The translations under genes and the position numbers were made by a program. Positions 1 through 6,024 of a DNA stretch of 9,218 bases are shown here, piece by piece. Source of the stretch: Clostridiales bacterium (GTDB taxonomy: Bacteria > Bacillota > Clostridia > WRLR01); assembly GCA_031287655.1 (NCBI GenBank), contig JAITSR010000366.1, positions 1 to 9,218 of the forward strand. Reading direction: 5' to 3'. The notes below the pieces were generated by a model. That model did not search any database, was not told the DNA's origin, and saw only the letters and a program-made list of their open reading frames with translations. Position 1 is the first letter of the stretch, and every line of letters begins with the position of its first letter.

Positions 1-107
1 GATGTCTTACGCCCGGCGAGAAAAATAAGATTGAGGTAGATAAATCCGGTAAAGAGGCGCTTGAAAAGAGCATACGCGACGCTATCAGGCAGTTGGGCAG
101 TTCATAA
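1..107 (+). CDS. C-terminal end of an unidentified protein (5' partial)
   Basis: Only one forward frame stays open from the window edge: codons run from base 3 to the TAA at 105-107, giving 34 residues that end LEKSIRDAIRQLGSS. The tail is rich in Lys and Glu and looks like a charged, probably amphipathic helix. An intrinsic terminator begins 26 bases after the stop, which supports this being a real gene end. The fragment is too short to assign a family. C-terminal helices of this kind occur in many cytosolic enzymes, so no function is proposed. Confidence 0.6.
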   Translation, partial: CLTPGEKNKIEVDKSGKEALEKSIRDAIRQLGSS

Positions 108-132
108 ATTCTAGTTCCATCCTCCTCCTCTC

Positions 133-163
133 ACTCGTCGGCTGCTGCGCGGCGAGTTTTTTT
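133..163 (+). terminator. Rho-independent terminator after the first gene
   Basis: An 8-bp stem, ACTCGTCG (133-140) with CGGCGAGT (150-157), contains one T-G wobble. It encloses a 9-base loop and runs directly into seven T residues (157-163). It ends the upstream gene and insulates it from the promoter at 176. Confidence 0.85.
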
Positions 164-170
164 CATTCCT

Positions 171-186
171 AAACATTGACATGTTT
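171..186. promoter_or_regulatory. Inverted repeat over the -35 box, candidate operator
   Basis: AAACAT (171-176) and ATGTTT (181-186) are perfect inverted copies separated by TGAC, so the dyad is centred on the -35 element. Bound protein would block RNA polymerase. The DUF2089 protein encoded just downstream is a natural candidate for autoregulation, but that is inference. A short AT-rich palindrome can also arise by chance. Confidence 0.45.
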
Positions 187-204
187 AATTCTATATATTA
201 AAAT
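176..204 (+). promoter_or_regulatory. Sigma-A-type promoter of the DUF2089/solenoid unit
   Basis: A perfect -35 hexamer TTGACA (176-181) is followed after exactly 17 bases by TAAAAT (199-204), a 5/6 match to TATAAT. The region is strongly AT-rich against GC-rich coding sequence. Transcription would start near 211, giving a leader of about 55 bases before the ATG at 267. This is the best-looking promoter in the window. Confidence 0.75.
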
Positions 205-266
205 ATTCAATAGAGTAATTGATATATTTGAGAAACAGAATTAAACTATTAAAGGAGTGATGTGAA

Positions 267-737
267 ATGGCCTATGAACTACCGGCCGCCTGCCCCGTGT
301 GTCAGGAGCGGTTCCACGTTTCGCGCCTGACTTGCGCGCGGTGCGGCAGCGCGCTTGAAGGCGATTTCGAGCTGGACCGGCTCTCGCGCCTGACCGCGGC
401 GCAGAGACAGTTTGTGATCCACTTTTTAAAGTGCCGCGGCAACATTCGCGAAATGGAGAAGGCGTTCGCGATCTCCTATCCGACGGTCCGGGCGCGGATC
501 GACGAGATTGTTACGGCACTCGGCGAGCGGCCCGAGCAGGACGAGGATGCGGGGACGGGGGACGTGGGCGGCGTCGGAGGCGCAGACGGGACGCGCGCGG
601 CGACGCAGGCGGGTACGCGCGAGGACAGACGCGGCGGCGAAGGCCGACGGACGCCGAAGCGCGAAATTCTCGAGCGCCTTGCGCGCGGCGAAATCGATCC
701 GGAGACGGCGAAGGCGCTGATTATAGGGCATATTTAA
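267..737 (+). CDS. DUF2089-family zinc-ribbon/helix-turn-helix protein
   Basis: This 156-residue protein is a probable DNA-binding regulator. Residues 9-27 form a zinc ribbon with paired cysteines C9/C12 and C23/C26. Residues about 34-86 match the DUF2089 core, including the CRGNIREMEKAF and ISYPTVRARIDEI segments, which read as a helix-turn-helix. Residues about 90-128 are a Gly/Asp/Arg-rich linker. Residues about 131-156 (EILERLARGEIDPETAKALI) form a short SHOCT-like two-helix motif. The start is well supported: GGAG at 254-257 lies 9 bases before the ATG. The next gene begins 31 bases downstream with no terminator between, so the two are probably co-transcribed. The family is recognised with confidence. 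The function of DUF2089 proteins is not established to my knowledge, so DNA binding is inferred from the fold-like motifs. Confidence 0.88.
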   Translation: MAYELPAACPVCQERFHVSRLTCARCGSALEGDFELDRLSRLTAAQRQFVIHFLKCRGNIREMEKAFAISYPTVRARIDEIVTALGERPEQDEDAGTGDVGGVGGADGTRAATQAGTREDRRGGEGRRTPKREILERLARGEIDPETAKALIIGHI

Positions 738-768
738 ACAATGGCAGGGAAGGGGAAGGGTTATAAAA

Positions 769-1896
769 ATGGAATTGATGGAAATTTTGGAAAAAATCCA
801 AACCGGCGAAATCAGCCCCGAGGAAGGGGAGCGGCTCATTGCCGCCTTACAGGAGCAGGACCGCGCGGCTCAGGCCGACGGCGGCGACGGAAACGCCGTA
901 GGCGACGGCAATGCTACGGGCGACGGCGGGAGCGAGAGCGGGGAAGCGGCCAATAGCGGCGGTACTGGCGGTACTTGGAGCGGGAAAACTGCCGGGGGCA
1001 GTGCCTCGGACGGCGGCGTCGGGGGCGGCGCGACTTTCCGCGGCAGCGTCGGGGGCTGCGCCGACTTCCGCTTCGAGGACTTTTTTGGCGGCGGCTTTGC
1101 GGAGCAGTTCGGGCGGCCTTTCGACGCCCGCGGCAACAACCGGCGGCACAGCTTCGGCCCGATCCCCGGCATCCCTAAGGGTGAGACCGTCAAGCAGAAC
1201 ATCTTCGGTTCCGTGGACGGCGACATCGACGGCACGCTGTATGGCAACGTCATGGGCGAGATCAACGGCGGGATCGGCGGCAGTATATACGGGAACGTCA
1301 TGGGCGCGGTCAACGGGGCGATCCGCGGCGCGGCGCACGGCAACATTCTGGGACCGGTGCGCGGGCCGGTCAAGGGCAGTATCGCCGGCAATATCACAGG
1401 TCCGATTCAGGGCGAGATGTCAGGCAGCGTGCGCGGCAATGTCACGGGCAGCGTCCAAGGCGACGTCTCCGGGGAAATTCATGGCAACATCACCGGCGGC
1501 ATTGAGGGCGAGCTATCGGGTACGATCAGGGGGAATGTCGTCGGCAGTGTCGGGGGCGACGTCAGCGGGACTGTCAGCGGGAACCTCGTCGGTTCGGTCG
1601 GCGGCGACCTGTCCGGTACCGTGAACGGCAATATCGGGGTCCGGCTGTTTCCGGGTAAGACCGTCATTAAGGGCGACATCTCAGGCCGCGTCAAGGGCAG
1701 TGTGTACGCGGTCGTCAAAGGCAGCGTCAGCGGGGAGATCGGCAGCGCATACGGCGGAGACTTTTTGTCGGAGAAGTGCTACGTCCATGAGATCATCGGC
1801 GACATTGAGGAAGGCGCGGTAATCCACGGGGACGTCGGATGGCTGCGCGGAGCCTGCTATGGGACCGTGGAGGGCGAGATCCGAAACCGCGATTAA
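769..1896 (+). CDS. SHOCT-headed Gly-rich tetrad-repeat (beta-solenoid-like) protein
   Basis: This is a 375-residue protein of unknown function. Residues 1-28 (EILEKIQTGEISPEEGERLI) repeat the SHOCT-like motif that ends the preceding DUF2089 protein. Residues about 35-130 are a Gly/Ser/Asp low-complexity linker with an aromatic patch (FRFEDFFGGGF). Residues 146-291 consist of x-G-x-[V/I/L] tetrads. Residues about 298-375 continue less regularly with more G-[D/S]-[I/V] turns. No signal peptide or membrane segment is visible, so it is probably cytosolic. Alternating small and hydrophobic residues suggest stacked beta-strands, loosely like bactofilins or the DUF4097 part of LiaX/YvlB, but I cannot assign it to either. 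The RBS AGGGGAAGGG (751-760) lies 8 bases before the ATG at 769; a second in-frame ATG at 778 is possible. The low-complexity nucleotide sequence gives long shadow frames on both strands, which are not genes. Confidence 0.85.
   Translation: MELMEILEKIQTGEISPEEGERLIAALQEQDRAAQADGGDGNAVGDGNATGDGGSESGEAANSGGTGGTWSGKTAGGSASDGGVGGGATFRGSVGGCADFRFEDFFGGGFAEQFGRPFDARGNNRRHSFGPIPGIPKGETVKQNIFGSVDGDIDGTLYGNVMGEINGGIGGSIYGNVMGAVNGAIRGAAHGNILGPVRGPVKGSIAGNITGPIQGEMSGSVRGNVTGSVQGDVSGEIHGNITGGIEGELSGTIRGNVVGSVGGDVSGTVSGNLVGSVGGDLSGTVNGNIGVRLFPGKTVIKGDISGRVKGSVYAVVKGSVSGEIGSAYGGDFLSEKCYVHEIIGDIEEGAVIHGDVGWLRGACYGTVEGEIRNRD
1240..1623 (+). repeat. Eight in-frame 48-bp units (16-residue coils) in the solenoid gene
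   Basis: A G-N-[V/I/L] tripeptide recurs at exactly 16-residue spacing: tetrads starting at residues 158, 174, 190, 206, 222, 238, 254, 270 and 286. This gives eight complete 48-bp units and the start of a ninth. Each unit is four x-G-x-hydrophobic tetrads, for example YGNV-MGEI-NGGI-GGSI. The later units are more alike at DNA level, with recurring GTCGG and GGCGAC blocks, suggesting growth by tandem duplication. Confidence 0.85.
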
Positions 1897-1921
1897 AGCA
1901 AAAGCATACCGCATAGCGATG

Positions 1922-1955
1922 AGTCGGCGTAAACAATAACACTAGCCGACTTTTT
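1922..1955 (+). terminator. Rho-independent terminator of the DUF2089/solenoid unit
   Basis: A perfect 7-bp stem, AGTCGGC (1922-1928) with GCCGACT (1945-1951), has a 16-base loop and is followed by TTTTT (1951-1955). The T-run is on the + side, so it serves the rightward unit. It overlaps the last codons of the convergent rnfB gene. On the minus strand the same hairpin has no U-run, so the leftward end of the rnf transcript is not clearly defined here. Confidence 0.8.
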
Positions 1956-2757
1956 CGCGCGTCAGCAGACAATCGTAATAGTTGATGCACTTTTGCGGGC
2001 AGACTTTTACGCACTCGCCGCAGCGTCGGCACTTGTCCTGATCGATCGACGCAAGGTTGTTCTTTACCGAAATCGCTCCGATCGAGCAAACTTTTACGCA
2101 GCGCATACAGCCGATGCAGCCGACCGCGCAGTTCTTCCGCGTGACGGCGCCCCTGTCCATATTCGCGCAGCGCACGGTGTAGTTCGCGTCGACGGGCAAA
2201 AGCTCGATCAGCTTTTTCGGGCAGGCGGCGGCGCACATTCCACAGGCTGTGCAGCGCGACGCGACGACCTCCGCGACGCCGTCACGCACAAAGATCGCGC
2301 CATACGCGCACGCCTTCACACAATTGCCAAAGCCCAGACAGCCGTAGCCGCACGCGGACGGGCCGTCATGCACGAGACGGGCCGCGGCGCAATCCGCGAT
2401 CCCCTCGTAGTCGTACTTTGTGCCGCACACGGCGCTCGTCCCCGCGCACTTGACGCGGGCGACCCTGCGCTCGACCGCGCCGACCGAAAGGCCGAGGATC
2501 GCGCCGATCTTCTCCGCCGTCGCCTGCCCGCCGACGCTGCACAGGTTTGGGGCGGCTTCCCCCGACACGACGGCGGCCGCGTACCCGTCGCAGCCTGTGT
2601 ATCCGCACGCCGCGCAGTTTGCGCCCGGCAGGACCTCGCGCACCTCGGCTGCGCGCGCGTCCGCCTTCACCGCAAACGCTTTGGAAGCAAAGGCGAGGGC
2701 GAGACCAAACAGAATCCCCATCGCGCTTAAAATCAACGTTGGCACAAAAACATTCAT
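1942..2757 (-). CDS. rnfB: Rnf complex subunit RnfB (ferredoxin-side iron-sulfur protein)
   Basis: This 271-residue subunit takes electrons from reduced ferredoxin and passes them through several [4Fe-4S] clusters into the membrane part of Rnf. Residues about 1-25 form one N-terminal membrane helix. The next domain has the RnfB pattern C48-x2-C51-x4-C56...C73. Cys-rich ferredoxin-like motifs follow from about residue 136 to 257: CGYGCLGFGNC, CTACGMCAAACP, CIGCMRCVKVC and CRRCGECVKVCP. I chose the ATG at 2757 because AAAGGA (2766-2771 on the complement) lies 8 bases upstream and because RnfB proteins start with the membrane helix. The longer open frame to 2814 would put an unlikely polar segment first. 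It is the last rnf gene and the only one separated from its neighbour by a long gap (213 bases), suggesting separate control of its translation. Confidence 0.97.
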   Translation of the reverse strand: MNVFVPTLILSAMGILFGLALAFASKAFAVKADARAAEVREVLPGANCAACGYTGCDGYAAAVVSGEAAPNLCSVGGQATAEKIGAILGLSVGAVERRVARVKCAGTSAVCGTKYDYEGIADCAAARLVHDGPSACGYGCLGFGNCVKACAYGAIFVRDGVAEVVASRCTACGMCAAACPKKLIELLPVDANYTVRCANMDRGAVTRKNCAVGCIGCMRCVKVCSIGAISVKNNLASIDQDKCRRCGECVKVCPQKCINYYDCLLTREKVG

Positions 2758-2774
2758 ATGACCATTCCTTTCTG
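2754..2774 (-). repeat. 21-bp start-site leader shared by rnfB and rnfE (copy 1)
   Basis: The 21 bases covering the ATG and Shine-Dalgarno of rnfB are identical to 4334-4354 at rnfE. On the minus strand both read CAGAAAGGAATGGTCATATG followed by A. The flanks differ, and the rnfB copy alone has the upstream anti-SD sequence. Two identical initiation regions in one operon suggest a duplicated leader or a shared target for a regulatory RNA or protein. Confidence 0.7.
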
Positions 2775-2812
2775 CGAAAGGCACAAAACGGAATGAAACA
2801 ACAGTGCCTTTC
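2758..2812 (-). promoter_or_regulatory. rnfB 5' leader with competing hairpins at the ribosome binding site
   Basis: Read on the minus strand, three segments lie in order. Segment 1 is GAAAGGCAC (2812-2804). Segment 2 is GTGCCTTTC (2784-2776). Segment 3 is GAAAGG (2772-2767), which contains the rnfB Shine-Dalgarno. Segment 2 is perfectly complementary to segment 1 over 9 bp with a 19-base loop. Its last 6 bases are also perfectly complementary to segment 3 with a 3-base loop. The two hairpins exclude each other: 1:2 leaves the RBS free and 2:3 hides it. This is the geometry of an anti-SD/anti-anti-SD switch. The complementarity is seen directly; regulation is inference. Confidence 0.5.
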
Positions 2813-2970
2813 ACCTATACCCCATGCCGAAATGGTCATGGGGGAGTGATGAGGGGCATCAATTCCCCAGTGGGGAATTGATGTGTCCCGCAAGGTTTCT
2901 GAATCGAACCCCTCTCATCTTCTTTGAGTTTTACATAAAACCCCGTCAATAAAAGCGACTGCTCCGCGGC
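2813..2970 (-). other. Remaining rnfA-rnfB intergenic sequence
   Basis: No gene is visible here. Besides the nested palindrome at 2848-2919, there is a 7-bp hairpin CCCCATG/CATGGGG (2820-2826 with 2837-2843, 10-base loop). A small dyad GTTTT/AAAAC (2928-2932 with 2937-2941) lies next to the rnfA end. No clear promoter hexamers or intrinsic terminator were found on the minus strand, so rnfB is probably on the same transcript as rnfA. The stretch GGGTTCGATTC read on the minus strand resembles a tRNA T-loop, but the flanks do not form a T-stem or a cloverleaf. Confidence 0.5.
2848..2919. repeat. Nested palindromic element in the rnfA-rnfB gap
   Basis: The core is a perfect 12-bp inverted repeat, CATCAATTCCCC (2857-2868) and GGGGAATTGATG (2872-2883), with loop AGT. 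It is enclosed by an outer imperfect repeat, GATGAGGGG (2848-2856) and CCCCTCTCATC (2909-2919), with a 2-base bulge. Neither strand has a T-run after it, so it is not a standard terminator. It may be an RNA-processing or stability hairpin or a dispersed intergenic palindrome. I do not recognise it as a named family. Confidence 0.6.
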
Positions 2971-3558
2971 TCACGCGAAAAGCCCCTGAAATCCGAAGAA
3001 AGACAGCGAGACAAGTCCCGCGGAGATCAGCGTGATCGGCAGCCCTTCGAGGCACTCCGGGACGTCGCAGAGCTCGAGCCGTTCGCGCACGCCCGCAAAC
3101 AGCACGAGCGCGAGCATAAAGCCGAGCCCGCCCGCAAGGCCGTGTACCGTCGCCCGCGCGAGGCTGTCGGGATAGTCGCGCATGTTCAGCAGCGCGACGC
3201 CGAGCACCGCGCAGTTTGTCGTAATCAGCGGCAGATAGATGCCGAGCGCGTTATAGAGCGGCGGCATAAACTTTTTCATCAGGATTTCTATAAATTGCAC
3301 GAGCGCCGCGATCACGAGAATAAACGAGATCGTCTGCATGTACGCGAGCGAATTTGGCGCGAGCAGATAGCGGTTGACGAGCCATGTGACCGCGGACGCG
3401 ACAGTCATCACAAAGATCACGGCCCCGCTCATGCCGAGCGCCGTGTCCAGCTTTTTTGAAACGCCGAGAAAGGGGCATATCCCGAGGAATTGGCTCAGCA
3501 CAAAATTGTGGACTAAAATCGTGGAAAGGGCGATGATGCCAAGGTCCCTGACGATCAT
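2971..3558 (-). CDS. rnfA: Rnf complex membrane subunit RnfA
   Basis: This 195-residue hydrophobic protein has about six membrane helices, the normal length and make-up for RnfA, a homologue of NqrE. It begins MIVRDLGIIALSTILVHNF and carries the signature LGICPFLG with C28 and TTNCAVLG with C116. By analogy with Na+-NQR, these two cysteines and the matching pair in RnfE hold an iron-sulfur centre inside the membrane, passing electrons between the cytosolic and outer cofactors while ions are moved. The RBS GGAGG lies just upstream and the start overlaps the rnfE stop by four bases (ATGA), indicating translational coupling. The encoded protein is complete. Confidence 0.97.
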   Translation of the reverse strand: MIVRDLGIIALSTILVHNFVLSQFLGICPFLGVSKKLDTALGMSGAVIFVMTVASAVTWLVNRYLLAPNSLAYMQTISFILVIAALVQFIEILMKKFMPPLYNALGIYLPLITTNCAVLGVALLNMRDYPDSLARATVHGLAGGLGFMLALVLFAGVRERLELCDVPECLEGLPITLISAGLVSLSFFGFQGLFA

Positions 3559-4337
3559 ACCGCACCTCCGTTCCCGCGCGCGTCCGCAAGCCCGGCGCGC
3601 TCCCCGTCCTTCATGCCGCAGCGGAGCGGGCAGGCGTCGCAGCCGACCACGGCGGTCTTATTGCGCGTCACCTTGTTAATGACGGCGAGCACCGCCCCAT
3701 ACGCGAGAAAGCCGCCCGGCGGCAGGAGCATCAGCGCGGCCGGACTGAAAAGCCGCTGCGTCAGATCAATTCCGAAAATCGTCCCGTTGCCCAAAAATTC
3801 GCGCAGACTGCCGATCAGAATCAGCGCCGCCGTGAAGCCGACCCCCATCCCGAGGCCGTCCGCGGCGGAGCGCGCGACGGAATTTTTGCACGCGAACATC
3901 TCGGCGCGGGCGAGGATGATGCAGTTCACGACGATCAGCGGAATGAAAATGCCGAGCGCGGAATACAGCGACGGCACAAAAGCGTGCAGCAAAAGGTCCA
4001 CAATCGTGACAAAGCCCGCGATTACCGTAATGAAAGCCGGAATCCGCACCGTGTCCGGAATCAGGTTCCGAATCAGCGAGATCACGATGTTCGAGCAAAT
4101 CAGGACGGCCATCGCCGAAAGCCCCATGCCGACGCCGTTGACCGCGGACGTCGTCACGGCGAGGGTCGGGCATGTCCCGAGGATCAGCCGGAATGTCGGA
4201 TTTTCGTCCAGCAGCCCGTTCCGGAAAACCGTCAGCAGATTTGCGCCCGCAGAACCGCCCGCGTTCGCGGCGTCGAGCGCGCCCGCAGAACCGCTTGCGC
4301 CGCCCCCGGCGGCTTTGTTCTCCGCGTTATCACTCAT
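3555..4337 (-). CDS. rnfE: Rnf complex membrane subunit RnfE
   Basis: This 260-residue membrane subunit is homologous to NqrD and to RnfA, with about six membrane helices. C56 in LGTCPTLA and C139 in VVNCIILARAE match the cysteine pair of RnfA and would share the intramembrane iron-sulfur centre. Residues about 9-33 are an unusual Ala/Gly/Ser-rich segment before the conserved core starts at about residue 34 (LLTVFRNGLLDENP). The C-terminus has a CDACPLRC cluster (C233, C236, C240) seen in part in other clostridial RnfE tails. The ATG at 4337 is preferred over the open frame to 4382 because GAAAGGA lies 9 bases upstream in a leader identical to that of rnfB. It starts 48 bases after rnfG and overlaps rnfA by four bases. 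Confidence 0.96.
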   Translation of the reverse strand: MSDNAENKAAGGGASGSAGALDAANAGGSAGANLLTVFRNGLLDENPTFRLILGTCPTLAVTTSAVNGVGMGLSAMAVLICSNIVISLIRNLIPDTVRIPAFITVIAGFVTIVDLLLHAFVPSLYSALGIFIPLIVVNCIILARAEMFACKNSVARSAADGLGMGVGFTAALILIGSLREFLGNGTIFGIDLTQRLFSPAALMLLPPGGFLAYGAVLAVINKVTRNKTAVVGCDACPLRCGMKDGERAGLADARGNGGAV

Positions 4338-4354
4338 ATGACCATTCCTTTCTG
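4334..4354 (-). repeat. 21-bp start-site leader shared by rnfB and rnfE (copy 2)
   Basis: This is the second identical copy, at the rnfE start. Here the bases upstream do not contain a complement to GAAAGG, so the RBS should be open at all times, unlike the rnfB copy. Confidence 0.7.
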
Positions 4355-4385
4355 TTTCATCTTCTTTCCGCCGCGCGGTCAATTA

Positions 4386-4964
4386 TTATGGCAGCGCGAG
4401 CACATATTCGGCCGCGGTGTTGACCGCGTCCGTGACCGCGTTTGATGTAATGGTCGCGCCGCTGATCGCCGAGACCTCCTCGTCCGGCGAGTCCGCCGCG
4501 TCTTTGACGACGCGCAGTTTCCCCGCCGCGGCCTTCCCGGCGAACGGCTCATAAAATTCCGGCTTTGCCGCGTTCGCCCCGAGGCCCGGCGTCTCCGAGT
4601 GCTTTGCGACCCGGACGCCCGCGACCCTGCCCGTCCCGTCGATGCCGACGATCACGGTCACCTCGCCGCCGTAGCCCTGCGCGAGGACCGTCGCGACATA
4701 GCCGGCCAAAACCCCGTCCGCCTGCGCCTGATAGAGCTCGGTCACAACCGGATACTCCGACAAACGCGCAAGCTCGGCGGCGTCGAGCGCGAAGACAGGG
4801 ACAAATTCCGCCCCCGGCAGGACCTCGGCGCGGGCGGCGTTGGAGGCCTCAGCCTCGCTCGCCGCGATCCGGTCCTTTGTGCGGCCATAGGTCAGCGCAA
4901 GCGCCGCGCCGATGACGACACAGATCACAAAGAGGACAATCGCGGGCTTCGCAAGTTTATTCAT
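4386..4964 (-). CDS. rnfG: Rnf complex FMN subunit RnfG
   Basis: This 192-residue subunit has one N-terminal membrane helix (about residues 7-26) and an extracytoplasmic FMN-binding domain. SGATITS at residues 168-174 is the flavin attachment motif. Thr171 is the expected site of the phosphoester-linked FMN added by the flavin transferase ApbE. The ApbE consensus D-x-x-[S/T]-G-A-T has Ser165 in place of Asp here. The ATG at 4964 is chosen because GGAGG lies 11 bases upstream. A TTG at 4982 would overlap that RBS and add six residues. The start overlaps the end of rnfD by eight bases, so translation is probably coupled. No ApbE gene is in the window, so the transferase must be encoded elsewhere. 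Confidence 0.96.
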   Translation of the reverse strand: MNKLAKPAIVLFVICVVIGAALALTYGRTKDRIAASEAEASNAARAEVLPGAEFVPVFALDAAELARLSEYPVVTELYQAQADGVLAGYVATVLAQGYGGEVTVIVGIDGTGRVAGVRVAKHSETPGLGANAAKPEFYEPFAGKAAAGKLRVVKDAADSPDEEVSAISGATITSNAVTDAVNTAAEYVLALP

Positions 4965-6024
4965 GCGGCTTGCCACCTCCAAACACAGTCGGTATCGTGT
5001 ACCGGTCGATCAAGGGCACGACGACGTTCATAATCAGGATCGAATAGGAGACGCCCTCGGGGGACGTCGTAAACAGGCGGATCACAGCCGTCAGCACACC
5101 GCAGCCCAAGCCCATGATCAACTTGCCCTTTTTTGTCATCGGCGAGGTGCTGTAATCGGTCGCCATAAAGAACGCGCCAAGGAACAGGCCGCCGCTCAAA
5201 ATCTGGTAGAGCGGGTCGCCGCCAAACAGCGTGCCGCGCCCGCCGAAAGCCCATGTCAGGAGCGCCGCCGACCCGAGGAACGCGGCCGGGATATGCCATG
5301 TAATCACCCTGCGGCACAGAAGATAAAGCCCGCCGAGAAGAACCGCGAGCGCGGAGGTCTCGCCGATGCAGCCCGCGACACCGCCCAAAAAAAGCGCCGA
5401 ATAGGAGGGGAGGGCCAACGTCGCCTGCGACAGGCCTTCGGTGAGGCCGCCGCCCGTAAAGAGCGCTTTTGCGAGCGCGAGCGGCGTCGCGGCGGAGACG
5501 GCGTCGACAGCGCCGCCGCCCGTGGGCATGGCGCCAAACAGCGCCCCGGACACGGCGGGCGACCAGCGCGTCATCGACGCGCCCCACGACGTCAGCATCA
5601 CGACCCTTCCGACGAGCGCGGGGTTCATAAAGTTCTGCCCGATCCCGCCAAAAATCTGCTTTCCGATCACAATCGCCGCCGCGCCGCCGACGACCGCCAT
5701 CCAGAGCTCGATCGACGGGGGCAGGTTCAGCGCGAGCAGGAGCCCCGTGACGGCCGCGCTCAGGTCGCCTGTCGTGTTTTCGCGCCGCATGATTTTGCGC
5801 GAGAAGAACTCCGCGGCGACGCAGGCGGCGACCGTCACGGCGCAGACGAGCAGCGTGCGCGCGCCAAAGAACCACGCACCGGCCAAAACGGCGGGAATCA
5901 GCGCGATCAGAACGTCCCGCATGACGCGGCCCGTCGTGATGTCGCTTGCGATATGCGGCGACGCCGTGACGGTATACTTTTCGTCAAAGGCCATGCCCGT
6001 GCCCGCGGGCCCCGAATCAGGCAT
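4957..6024 (-). CDS. rnfD: Rnf complex FMN/membrane subunit RnfD
   Basis: This 355-residue polytopic membrane protein is homologous to NqrB. After a short Pro/Gly-rich start, the conserved part begins at YTVTASPHI (about residues 17-25), followed by about nine to ten membrane helices. The loop motif DAVSAAT (residues 174-180) fits the ApbE flavin-attachment consensus D-x-x-[S/T]-[A/G]-A-T, so Thr180 should carry covalent FMN. Family-typical segments NFMNPALVGR and FFMATDYSTSP are present. I chose the ATG at 6024: it follows a G-rich RBS and overlaps the rnfC stop by eight bases. The open frame runs to 6099 inside rnfC, which is not credible. An ATG at 5994 is a shorter alternative. Confidence 0.96.
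   Translation of the reverse strand: MPDSGPAGTGMAFDEKYTVTASPHIASDITTGRVMRDVLIALIPAVLAGAWFFGARTLLVCAVTVAACVAAEFFSRKIMRRENTTGDLSAAVTGLLLALNLPPSIELWMAVVGGAAAIVIGKQIFGGIGQNFMNPALVGRVVMLTSWGASMTRWSPAVSGALFGAMPTGGGAVDAVSAATPLALAKALFTGGGLTEGLSQATLALPSYSALFLGGVAGCIGETSALAVLLGGLYLLCRRVITWHIPAAFLGSAALLTWAFGGRGTLFGGDPLYQILSGGLFLGAFFMATDYSTSPMTKKGKLIMGLGCGVLTAVIRLFTTSPEGVSYSILIMNVVVPLIDRYTIPTVFGGGKPHE

Noticed and set aside
847..1397. Long minus strand frames opposite the solenoid gene
   Set aside because: Low-complexity repeats keep several frames open; the products are Pro/Ala/Arg-rich and have no RBS or family resemblance.
1240..1623. 48-bp periodic units considered as a CRISPR array
   Set aside because: The units are contiguous, in frame and coding, with no alternating repeat and spacer pattern; they encode 16-residue protein repeats.
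2890..2925. tRNA-like T-loop sequence (GGGTTCGATTC on the minus strand) in the rnfA-rnfB gap
   Set aside because: The flanking bases do not form a 5-bp T-stem and no anticodon or acceptor arms can be built around it.
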